Shown here: piece by piece, positions 7,541-13,982 of the stretch
Position numbering within the stretch: position 1 is the stretch's first letter
Layout: each line of letters opens with the position of its first letter
From: Moraxella equi
GTDB taxonomy: Bacteria; Pseudomonadota; Gammaproteobacteria; Pseudomonadales; Moraxellaceae
DNA length: 14,040 bases
Direction: 5' to 3'
NCBI RefSeq assembly: GCF_002027555.1
Contig: NZ_MXAP01000109.1
Span: 1 to 14,040, forward strand
Made by a program: the position numbers and the translations under genes
Notes under the pieces: model-generated
Told to the model about the DNA's origin: nothing
Seen by the model: the letters and a program-made list of their open reading frames with translations, nothing else
Database searches by the model: none

Positions 7541-7554
7541 TTTTTACATAAATA

Positions 7555-8487
7555 TTATGCCTTTTTTAAAAGTTCATCAATGATGTCTTTAAACTCATTG
7601 GGAATGATGATTTTAAAATTGGCAATTTCTGCTTTAACGGCGGTTAATTGTTCGGTTTTTGCCTTAACTCGTTCATTTAAAATGGCGTTGCGTTCGTTTT
7701 GTAATTGGTTTAACATTTCTTCATAACGCACTTTTGCCCCATTTTCAAAATCACGGAATTTGGCTTTATAAAAATTCACCGTATTTTCATACTCTCGGTG
7801 TTCGCCCAAAAGATAATTTTGTGTTTGTTGCAATTCATCAAGCTCATATAAAGGCGTATGATGAATTTTAAACACCTGCTCGCCCACTTCTTTAAAACTA
7901 ATGCGTTCTTGTTTGGTGAGTTTATGGCGAATGTCATCAAAATTATGAATGAATTTACCAATATGCGATGCTTTTGCTTCGGCAGTTTTATAGGCAATCA
8001 CATCGGCAAGTGGCAGAGTTAACATAAAATCATCCATTTCTACACGGCGGATTTTTTCTAATGCTACCATATCAATTCGCTCCAAAAGTTCGTCTTCTTG
8101 CTGGCGGACATTACGGATTTTATCATTGATGATATTGATACGCTTTTCTTTCTCTTTAATGGCGGTACGCAAAAACGCAGAAATGGCGTATAATTCACCA
8201 ATCAATTTTAATTTGTCATCAATATTTTCTACTTTTTTAAAATCGTCCAATCTCTCATTATCTAGGTTGGAAGTATGTACTTCTAAACCAAGCCGTATGC
8301 GAGTACCACCTTTTGGACTTTGTAAGCTAGAAGTATGCGTTTCTAAGTTATTAATTTCATCTTGAATGGGCTTTAATTTTTCTTTAATGCGTTCGCAAAT
8401 ATAATTGGCTTCTGATGAAGTAACCCCAGAAGCATTAAAATAAGGGTTTTTGGTTAAAAGCGTGTGAATTAGGTCTTGTTCTTTCAT
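7555..8487 (-). CDS. Coiled-coil protein of unknown function, third gene of the RNA-repair operon
   Basis: 310 residues from the ATG at 8487, chosen because GGAGA lies seven bases upstream; an ATG ten codons earlier has no such site. No family was recognised. There is no signal peptide or membrane segment, so it is probably cytosolic. It is highly charged, with predicted helical coiled coil at about 26-52, 105-150 and 215-290 (many Glu/Lys/Arg heptads such as LRTAIKEKEKRINIINDKI). A less charged central part (150-215: DDFMLTLPLADVIAYKTAE, HIGKFIHNFDD) could be a small domain. Residues 48-76 hold an unusual in-frame repeat described separately. It follows the phosphoesterase gene by 45 bases on the same strand, so it is probably co-transcribed and may scaffold the repair enzymes or bind RNA; this is inference from position only. 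Confidence 0.75.
   Translation of the reverse strand: MKEQDLIHTLLTKNPYFNASGVTSSEANYICERIKEKLKPIQDEINNLETHTSSLQSPKGGTRIRLGLEVHTSNLDNERLDDFKKVENIDDKLKLIGELYAISAFLRTAIKEKEKRINIINDKIRNVRQQEDELLERIDMVALEKIRRVEMDDFMLTLPLADVIAYKTAEAKASHIGKFIHNFDDIRHKLTKQERISFKEVGEQVFKIHHTPLYELDELQQTQNYLLGEHREYENTVNFYKAKFRDFENGAKVRYEEMLNQLQNERNAILNERVKAKTEQLTAVKAEIANFKIIIPNEFKDIIDELLKKA
8263..8346. repeat. Pair of 24-bp palindromic direct repeats inside the coiled-coil gene
   Basis: Positions 8263-8286 and 8323-8346 match at about 18 of 24 bases, 60 bp apart. Each centres on a GAAGTA..TACTTC-like palindrome (the first perfect, the second degenerate). The spacing is a multiple of three, so the protein reads LETHTSSLQ, a linker with GGTRIRLG, then LEVHTSNLD. 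It looks like a small repeat inserted in frame between two coiled-coil stretches. Confidence 0.55.
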
Positions 8488-8532
8488 AAATTTCTCCAAT
8501 TTTGTTTGAAATATCATACACCAAATAAAAAC

Positions 8533-9192
8533 TTAAAGCAACCCATTTATTTTTAACAATTCTTGTCTAATGATTTCTTTATTGGTCATCACATCCGCAT
8601 TTAATACAATCTCATCATCACCGCCAAAATGTGAAAGATTGGGTAACTCTTGCAAAAATTCATCAATGTCCGCCAATGTCAAAAATCTACCGTGCAAATC
8701 AAAGCCAACATTTAAAATCTTGCCTTTGACTTTTGCCATTCGGTCGTGAATATGCCCGTGCAAATGATAATAACCCTTATGACAGCCGTCCCATTCGTCA
8801 ATGGGATAATGCGACAAAATCAAAGTATGTTTTGATTCTTTTAAGGTTAATTTTAAATAATCATTGATTGATGATAACATTGGATTGCCGTCATTTTTAA
8901 TTTGAGTTAAAAACCGCTCTTTGTGCCGTTTTATTAAATTGTCGTGATTGCCCAAAATTAAATGGTGCTTACCATTCAACCTGCTTAACACTTTTTCAAT
9001 TTCTTTTAAATCGTGGCTAAATGACACATCGCCCAGATTATAGACCACATCATCAGGCTTAATGGTCGCATTCCAAATGTCAATCAATTCATCGTTCATT
9101 TTATCCAAACTTTCAAAAGGTTTACGAAAAGTTGGACAAAATTTAACAATATTTTTATGGCTAAAATGCCAATCGGAAGTAAAATAAATCAT
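8533..9192 (-). CDS. Calcineurin-like metallophosphoesterase of the RNA-repair operon
   Basis: 219 residues. All metal-binding motifs of the binuclear calcineurin-like phosphoesterase fold are present: D7-W-H9, G54-D55, G81-N-H-D84, S-H128-Y-P and the closing G146-H-I-H-D. The N-terminus (YFTSDWHFSHKNIVKFC) is typical of compact bacterial and phage phosphoesterases. There is no signal peptide. GAGGG precedes the ATG by six bases, and the gene starts nine bases after the kinase-ligase stop, so the two are surely co-transcribed. Within this operon its likely task is to remove the 2',3'-cyclic phosphate or 3'-phosphate left by endonucleases, as the phosphatase domain of clostridial Pnkp does. 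The family also acts on nucleotides and other phosphodiesters, so the substrate is inferred from context. Confidence 0.88.
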   Translation of the reverse strand: MIYFTSDWHFSHKNIVKFCPTFRKPFESLDKMNDELIDIWNATIKPDDVVYNLGDVSFSHDLKEIEKVLSRLNGKHHLILGNHDNLIKRHKERFLTQIKNDGNPMLSSINDYLKLTLKESKHTLILSHYPIDEWDGCHKGYYHLHGHIHDRMAKVKGKILNVGFDLHGRFLTLADIDEFLQELPNLSHFGGDDEIVLNADVMTNKEIIRQELLKINGLL

Positions 9193-9201
9193 AATAAACC
9201 C

Positions 9202-10716
9202 TCAAATATTTCTTAAAAACTCTTGGATAAACGCAATTTTATCCAATTCTGACAACTGATTAAACTTTTCTTGATTATCTTTAATATAATCAATCAACGG
9301 ATAATATTCTTCATCCACTTGTCTTTTGTCTAATTTTCGCCCAAGACTATTTGCATTGCTCCGCCCCAAAAATTTAGAAATCAAATAATAAGGAGATTTA
9401 AGTTTGAACAGCATTTCTTTTGTTTGGCTATCAAACACCATAAAACCTTCGTGTTCTACGGTTTTTAATAAGGTCTTTAATTCGCCAAAAGTTATTGCCG
9501 TTATCATCTGTGGGCGAGTGATTTTAATACCGCTACCAATGGCATTTTGTTCGGCATTAAAGGTGTCGGCAATGGCGTTTAATTCATCTTCGTCAAATTG
9601 TCGTCCGCTTGCCACATCAATGATACCAATCAAAGTTTCACCAAACACTTCTTTAATGATATGCACATCTTTTTCATCGGTGATTTCAAATAAAAAGGTG
9701 TGGTTAGGATATTGTTTAAACAATGGCTCATATTTTTCACAATGAGCCTTATTCATTTTGGCAAAATCGCTGTCCAATGACCCTGTGGTAGAATACAGCA
9801 CTTGCTGATTAAACTCAGCGTGATAACTTGGGTGCGTCTCATCAAGTGCCACATAAGTACACACGCCCAAAAAACCATTAACCTTTAATACCGCGTCCAC
9901 CAAATGCGTATCGTCTATGCTAATGGGGTATTTGGATTTTTTGGCAATGCGTTCTGAATAATTAAATACTTTTTTAAAGGGGCGAACAATGATATTATTG
10001 TGTTTATCAATCACCGTTCCACGCATTTCAAGTAAGGCATTATCAAAACTATCATTAATAAATACTTCTCTTTTGTATTTTAAAACAAAAAGTTCGGGAT
10101 AGGTTTTGGATTGTTTGATGATAAAATTTCTTTTGCCATATTGTAAATACTCATCGCTAATATAGCTTTGGCGGTTTTCGTCAAAGGGCAATTCTTTTTT
10201 GTTATCAAATTGGCTCATTTTTTCAATATCGGCTTTAATGTCATCGCTCATTGGACAAATGGGTTCAATATGAATTTCATCTCGCAGTTTATTATTGTTT
10301 AATTTGACATAAGCGGATAATACATCGGCTCGTTTGACATTATGCACATTGTCAAAAAAATTATGCAAACGATAAATTTCCGTAACCAGTCCTTTTTTGC
10401 GAGCCGATTGCAAAAGTTTAATGCAAACGCCTGATTTCTGATTGGTGTTGGAGTTAATCACCAATATATCCAAATTGGGGTTTGCACGGGCGGTTTCAAA
10501 GGCGGTTTTCATTGTGGTTTGACCGATTTGCACCGCTTTTTCAATACGCTGTGGCGTCCAATGATACACACCATTTTCATCAATTAATAATTTGTCATTT
10601 TCAATATGGACGATTTCGCCATTTGGAAATTCTTGTTTAAATTCGGCGATTTTTTGCTCGGCAAAAGTGGATTTGCCAGACCCTTGATGACCACGAATTA
10701 GGATAAATTTTTGCAT
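9202..10716 (-). CDS. Polynucleotide kinase fused to a T4 Rnl1-like RNA ligase
   Basis: 504 residues. The N-terminal ~170 residues are a P-loop kinase: Walker A GHQGSGKST at 9-17, then a beta strand with LDILVINSN at 82-90, as in T4 polynucleotide kinase. The C-terminal part follows T4 RNA ligase 1 (Rnl1): MRG at 231-233, RPFKKVFNYSE at 245-255, nucleotidyl motif I K278-V-N-G281 (site of lysyl-AMP), HTFLFEI at 339-345, motif IV EGFMVF at 423-428 and motif V FKLK at 437-440. All ligase motifs are intact. The predicted job is to phosphorylate 5'-OH RNA ends and join them to healed 3' ends, repairing tRNAs cut by ribonuclease toxins. The KxNG form resembles fungal Trl1 (KANG) more than T4 Rnl1 (KEDG). 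There is no phosphatase or cyclic phosphodiesterase domain; the next gene can supply it. AAGGA precedes the ATG, and a sigma54 promoter lies 40 bases upstream. Confidence 0.93.
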   Translation of the reverse strand: MQKFILIRGHQGSGKSTFAEQKIAEFKQEFPNGEIVHIENDKLLIDENGVYHWTPQRIEKAVQIGQTTMKTAFETARANPNLDILVINSNTNQKSGVCIKLLQSARKKGLVTEIYRLHNFFDNVHNVKRADVLSAYVKLNNNKLRDEIHIEPICPMSDDIKADIEKMSQFDNKKELPFDENRQSYISDEYLQYGKRNFIIKQSKTYPELFVLKYKREVFINDSFDNALLEMRGTVIDKHNNIIVRPFKKVFNYSERIAKKSKYPISIDDTHLVDAVLKVNGFLGVCTYVALDETHPSYHAEFNQQVLYSTTGSLDSDFAKMNKAHCEKYEPLFKQYPNHTFLFEITDEKDVHIIKEVFGETLIGIIDVASGRQFDEDELNAIADTFNAEQNAIGSGIKITRPQMITAITFGELKTLLKTVEHEGFMVFDSQTKEMLFKLKSPYYLISKFLGRSNANSLGRKLDKRQVDEEYYPLIDYIKDNQEKFNQLSELDKIAFIQEFLRNI

Positions 10717-10755
10717 AGGATTTCCTTTTAATAAAGGTTGGTTTGACTTTTATTA

Positions 10756-10771
10756 TCCAAATCTTGTGCCA
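10756..10771 (-). promoter_or_regulatory. Sigma54 (-24/-12) promoter of the RNA-repair operon
   Basis: On the minus strand the sequence is TGGCAC, five bases, TTGGA, against the consensus TGGCAC-N5-TTGC[A/T]. The -24 GG is perfect, spacing is exact, and only the C of the -12 GC is changed. It points at the kinase-ligase start, with a predicted transcription start about 12 bp downstream near 10744 and a leader of about 28 bases. RtcR is a sigma54-dependent activator, so promoter type and neighbouring regulator match. Confidence 0.82.
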
Positions 10772-10800
10772 ACTTGGGGAATTTTGGGGAAAATTGTTTT

Positions 10801-10813
10801 TAAGATATTGATT
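10801..10813 (-). promoter_or_regulatory. IHF binding site between promoter and putative RtcR sites
   Basis: The minus strand reads AATCAATATCTTA, an exact match to the IHF consensus WATCAANNNNTTR. It lies 30 bp upstream of the -24 element. IHF commonly bends DNA at this place in sigma54 promoters so that a distant activator can touch the polymerase. In AT-rich DNA a chance match is possible, but the position supports the call. Confidence 0.6.
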
Positions 10814-10822
10814 TTTAATAAA

Positions 10823-10855
10823 TTAAAATTTTAAGATTGGATAAAATTTAAAATT
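10823..10855. promoter_or_regulatory. AT-rich palindromes, candidate RtcR upstream activating site
   Basis: TTAAAATTTTAA (10823-10834) is a perfect 12-bp palindrome, and TAAAATTTAAAATT (10842-10855) is close to the reverse complement of 10821-10833. They lie 50-85 bp upstream of the -24 box and just upstream of the rtcR -35 box, where an activator that may also control its own gene would sit. Low complexity makes this uncertain. A second option is the direct repeat TTGGGGAA at about 10773-10790. Confidence 0.3.
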
Positions 10856-10858
10856 TAC

Positions 10859-10887
10859 TTGTTAGATTTTTGGAAAAATTCTATAAT
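10859..10887 (+). promoter_or_regulatory. Sigma70 promoter of rtcR
   Basis: TTGTTA (10859-10864) and TATAAT (10882-10887) are separated by 17 bp, with a perfect -10 box. The predicted start near 10894 gives a 40-base leader to the ATG at 10934. The promoter position rules out the upstream TTG at 10859 as the rtcR start. Confidence 0.75.
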
Positions 10888-10933
10888 ATTTGATAGATTT
10901 ATATCTAAAAATATAAGCAAAAAGGTGCATAAA

Positions 10934-12509
10934 ATGAAAAAATCAGTAATGCTTGGCTTTCTTGGTACGGTGTTGGACGATGGATACAGTCAAAGACGGC
11001 ACACCAAATGGCGACCCAATGTCAATGTTCATCAGGTAATGGCGTTTGACCGTGTGGAGCTGTTTATTTCGCCAAAATATGAACGCCTAGCCCTGCAAGT
11101 GGTGGCGGACATTCAGGAGATTCGCCCTGACATCACCGTCAATTTGGTGGATATGCCCCTTGATAATCCGTGGGATTTTGGCGAAGTTTATGAAAAATTA
11201 GCAAGTTGGGCGGACAGCTATCCTTTTGATATTGAACAAGAAAATTATTTTACCCATATTACCACAGGCACACATGTTGCTCAAATTTGCCTGTTTTTGC
11301 TGGTGGAAAACCGCCAAATCCCAAGCCTACTTTTACAGACCGCCCCGCCCAAAGACAGCCCTTGCCAAGTGGAGACGATTGATTTGGATTTGGCTCGTTA
11401 TGATGCCCTAGCCAGTCGCCTAAGTAAGGTTAGGGACGATGCGGTGCGGTTTTTGAAAACCGACATTGCCACCAAAAACCCCACTTTTAACGCCCTAATC
11501 GGGCAAATTGAACAAGTGGCGATGGGCTCAAAGTCGCCAATGCTGATTATGGGGGCGACTGGGGCGGGCAAATCGCAACTGGCACGGCGAATTTATGAGC
11601 TTAAAAAGGCTCGGCATTTGGTGGCGGGGCGGTTTGTGGATGTTAATTGTGCGACTTTGCGGGGCGATATGGCGTATTCGGCTCTGTTTGGGCATAAAAA
11701 AAGGGGCGTTTACGGGGGCGATGACGGCACGGGACGGCTATCTTTTGACCGCTCATCAGGGCGTGCTGTTTTTGGACGAGATTGGCGAGCTTGGGGCGGA
11801 CGAGCAGGCGATGCTTTTGACCGCTTTGGAGGACAAACGCTTTTATCCGATGGGGTCGGATACGCCTGTACACAGCGATTTTTGGCTCATTGCAGGGACA
11901 AATAAGGATTTGAAGGCGTGCGTGCGGGCGGGGTCGTTTCGGGAAGATTTGTACGCCCGTATCAATGTTTGGCAATACACCCTGCCTGCGTTGGCTGACC
12001 GCCGTGAGGACATCGCCCCCAACATTGCCTACCAGCTTGACATTGCAGGCTTTGAGCTTGGGCGAAAGGTGCGGTTTGGGCGTGTGGCGTATGAGCGGTA
12101 TTTGGCATTTGCGATGAGCGATGGGGCGGTTTGGCGGGGCAATTTTCGGGATTTGTCGGCGAGTATTTTACGCCTTGCGACTTTGGCAAATGATGGCAAA
12201 ATCAATGAAATATTGGTTGATGATGAAATTGGGCGTTTACAAACATTGTGGGCGGACGATGATATAAAAGACGATGTCGGTATTAATCCTGCTTTGCTTG
12301 CCAAAATCAATGCCCAAGACTTAGATGAATTTGATAAAATGCAACTGTTAAATGTCATCACGCTTTGCCAATCCCACCCCAATATGGCAAGTGCAGGACG
12401 GGCGTTATTTAATCATTCACGGCTAAATAAAGCAAATGCCAATGACAGCGATAGATTAAGAAAATATTTGGGGAAGTTTGGGGTAAGTTGGGGGGAGATA
12501 AAGGGGTAA
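10934..12509 (+). pseudogene. rtcR: RtcR, sigma54-dependent activator of RNA repair, split by a +1 frameshift
   Basis: With one base removed the product is about 524 residues, close to E. coli RtcR (532), and it matches throughout. Start MKKSVMLGFLGTVLDD follows AAAGGTG. Residues 1-180 form the RtcR-type CARF sensor (HITTGTHVAQIC at 108-119), shown in enterobacteria to respond to tRNA fragments ending in 2',3'-cyclic phosphate. The AAA+ domain has Walker A GATGAGKS (207-214), GAFTGA (257-262 in the restored frame) and Walker B LFLDEIGELG. The C-terminus (SAGRALFNHSR, DRLRKYLGKFGVSW) is the DNA-binding helix-turn-helix region. The frame breaks at A7 (11696-11702), coding GHKK directly before GAFTGA; six A restore it. 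As read, the first part stops at 11905 without GAFTGA or Walker B, and the second part lacks Walker A. The cause could be a sequencing error, a true null, or a slippery phase switch. Confidence 0.9.
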
Positions 12510-12513
12510 TTTA
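12464..12513 (+). repeat. rtcR tail, left copy of a ~50-bp imperfect direct repeat
   Basis: The last codons of rtcR (YLGKFGVSWGEIKG, stop, TTTA) recur at 13608-13655 with a few substitutions and a 2-base deletion. The two copies bracket the WG-repeat gene and the repeats after it. Confidence 0.75.
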
Positions 12514-12577
12514 ATGGCTTGTTATCTGCCTAAAACTTTTATAAAATGAATGTTAATTTATCAAATAAGGATTATTT

Positions 12578-13372
12578 ATGAAATCACTTTTAAAGCCCCT
12601 AATTCTTACCCTATCTTTGTCATCAATATCCGCTTTGGCGTGCGAAATACCGCAAGTGGCAGGGTATGACGATGTTCACTGTTTATCAGATGGATTGGCA
12701 GAAGTTAGAAAAAACGGCAAATATGGCTTTATTGATAAAACAGGTAAGGTGGTTATTCCTGTTAAATATGACGGTATTGGGAGATTTTCAGAAGGTTTAT
12801 TGAGCGTAGAACAAAACGGCAAATTCGGTTTTGTCGATGAAACAAATAAAATTATTATCCCCATCCAATATGACTTTTCTTTTGATTTTTCAGAAGGTTT
12901 GGCAAGGGTGAAACAAAATGACAAATGGGGGTTTATTGATAAAACAGGCAAAGCAGTTATCCCCATTCAATATGATGATGTTTGGGATTTTTCAGAAGAT
13001 ATGGCGGTCATCATGCAAGATGGCAAACGGGGCTTTATTGATAAAACAGGTGTAGTAGTTATTCCTGCCGATTATGACTGGGCGTCCGATTTTTCAGAAA
13101 ACCTGTCAAGCGTAGAACAAAATGGCAAATGGGGATTTATTGATAAAACAGGCGAAGTAATTATTCCCCTTCAATTTGATTATGCTGGAAATTTTATAGA
13201 AGGATTGGCACACATAAAACGCGATGGTAAATATGGTTTTATAAATAAGACAGGCAAAATAGTTATCCCTGCTCAATATGATTTCCCTGATAATTTTGAA
13301 AAAGGCAAAGCCTTAGTTAGAATGAATGGCGAGTATTTTTATATAGACAAAACTGGCAAACGCATTGACTAA
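12578..13372 (+). CDS. Secreted WG-repeat protein
   Basis: 264 residues. The signal peptide MKSLLKPLILTLSLSSISALA is followed by Cys; the -3 residue is Ala rather than Leu, so ordinary cleavage seems more likely than lipoprotein processing, though either is possible. The mature protein consists of six to seven WG repeats of about 35 residues with the core GKYGFIDKTGKVVIPxxYD, then FSEGLAxVxxN. Such repeats are thought to form beta-sheet or propeller-like binding surfaces; no enzyme activity is known for the family. AAGGAT precedes the ATG. It follows rtcR on the same strand by 68 bases, which contain a TATAAA that could be its own -10 box. The segment is flanked by two copies of the rtcR tail, so it may be a later insertion unrelated to RNA repair. 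Confidence 0.88.
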   Translation: MKSLLKPLILTLSLSSISALACEIPQVAGYDDVHCLSDGLAEVRKNGKYGFIDKTGKVVIPVKYDGIGRFSEGLLSVEQNGKFGFVDETNKIIIPIQYDFSFDFSEGLARVKQNDKWGFIDKTGKAVIPIQYDDVWDFSEDMAVIMQDGKRGFIDKTGVVVIPADYDWASDFSENLSSVEQNGKWGFIDKTGEVIIPLQFDYAGNFIEGLAHIKRDGKYGFINKTGKIVIPAQYDFPDNFEKGKALVRMNGEYFYIDKTGKRID

Positions 13373-13381
13373 ATTGTTATT

Positions 13382-13529
13382 TTATACCAACCGAATTTAA
13401 AAACTGCTACAAAATTCACCATTGAATTGTAGGGGCGAATGATATTCGCCCTTTTGTTTAAAACCTTGATTGGGCAAATGTGATTTGCCCCTACAAAACC
13501 GTATCAAATTTATCGTTCGGTTAGTATAA
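13382..13529. mobile_element. 148-bp MITE-like element with nested inverted repeats
   Basis: The 14-bp ends TTATACCAACCGAA (13382-13395) and TTCGGTTAGTATAA (13516-13529) are inverted with one mismatch. Nested inside are TGTAGGGGC (13428-13436) and GCCCCTACA (13487-13495), plus two 8-bp hairpins with 3-base loops. No reading frame is present. Non-coding elements with such ends are scattered through genomes of this kind and are thought to be moved by a transposase encoded elsewhere. No clear target-site duplication was found. Confidence 0.7.
13433..13456 (+). terminator. Terminator hairpin within the MITE-like element
   Basis: GGGCGAAT, loop GAT, ATTCGCCC and then TTTTG form an intrinsic-terminator shape about 60 bases after the WG-repeat stop. 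A second hairpin, GGGCAAAT/ATTTGCCC at 13472-13490, follows. Confidence 0.55.
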
Positions 13530-13533
13530 TTCG

Positions 13534-13594
13534 TAGGCGTGTGTCACACACCATTTAGGAAAATAAACCTAAGACAGTGCGTGATGCACGCCTT
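13534..13594. repeat. Palindromic repeat
   Basis: AGGCGTG (13535-13541) pairs with CACGCCT (13587-13593), enclosing GTGTGTCACACAC, a central TTAGG/CCTAA hairpin (13555-13572) and GTGCGTGATGCAC. The whole is an imperfect palindrome of about 60 bp abutting the MITE-like element on one side and the rtcR remnant on the other. Confidence 0.6.
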
Positions 13595-13595
13595 G

Positions 13596-13655
13596 CGCTT
13601 TAAGGAATATTTGGGGCGATTTGGGGTAAGTTGGGGGGATTAAGGGATAATTTTA
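13596..13655 (+). pseudogene. Remnant of the 3' end of rtcR
   Basis: The frame reads EYLGRFGVSWGD and a stop at 13641-13643, against KYLGKFGVSWGEIKG at the end of rtcR. The nucleotide match continues past the stop (GGATAATTT versus GGGTAATTT). The differences (Lys to Arg, a 2-base deletion) show it is a diverged copy, not a recent exact one. It has no start and no expression signals. Confidence 0.7.
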
Positions 13656-13733
13656 AATAAATACCTTAAAAACCTATCTTATCACAAAAAACCAAATTAA
13701 GAATATCAATTCTAGAACCAAAACAATATAAGC

Positions 13734-13752
13734 AAGGCGGTTTAGCCTTTTT
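13734..13752. terminator. Weak hairpin after the small membrane-protein gene
   Basis: AAGGC and GCCTT pair around a six-base loop, with TTT following on the plus strand. It lies about 15 bases beyond the stop of the minus-strand gene. The T run is on the plus side, so its role as terminator for that gene is doubtful. Confidence 0.25.
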
Positions 13753-13766
13753 AATTGTTTGGGCGA

Positions 13767-13982
13767 TCAGGTCTTTTTACCAAGATAATAATTTGTCAAA
13801 ACACAAATAATATAATAAGACAATCCATATCCTATGATGGGTAAAAAAGGATTAAGGTTAAGTTTATGGGTGATATAAAGCCAATTATTAAAAGCAATCA
13901 CACCACATACCCAAATAGAAGTAAGGGTGCTTTGAAGGTCTTTGTTTTTATTAAGATGTTCAAAGTTAAATAAATTAAGCAT
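13767..13982 (-). CDS. Small two-TM membrane protein
   Basis: 71 residues; not recognised. Two hydrophobic helices lie at about 19-37 (TLTSIWVCGVIAFNNWLYI) and 45-66 (PFLPIIGYGLSYYIICVLT), with charged ends (NKNK before the first, GKKT at the C-terminus) that place both termini in the cytoplasm. The ATG is preceded by GGGAG at a good distance, supporting a real gene despite its size. The 58 bases upstream to the window end contain AT-rich TATATATG-type promoter-like sequence on the minus strand. The neighbouring sequence is repeat-rich, so this may be an accessory gene. Confidence 0.6.
   Translation of the reverse strand: MLNLFNFEHLNKNKDLQSTLTSIWVCGVIAFNNWLYITHKLNLNPFLPIIGYGLSYYIICVLTNYYLGKKT

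Noticed and set aside
9404..9745. Plus-strand open frame of 113 codons opposite the kinase-ligase
   Set aside because: It lies wholly inside a gene with complete conserved motifs and has no ribosome-binding sequence or domain.
10859..10933. Upstream TTG as an rtcR start, adding 25 residues
   Set aside because: It overlaps the -35 box of a well-formed sigma70 promoter, and the ATG at 10934 has a ribosome-binding sequence and matches the N-terminus of known RtcR.
11690..11710. Programmed -1 ribosomal frameshifting at the A7-G site of rtcR
   Set aside because: The downstream frame needs +1 (or -2). A -1 shift on A AAA AAG-type heptamers would not enter it.
13382..13655. CRISPR array
   Set aside because: The repeats are inverted, non-identical and irregularly spaced, without uniform direct repeats and spacers.
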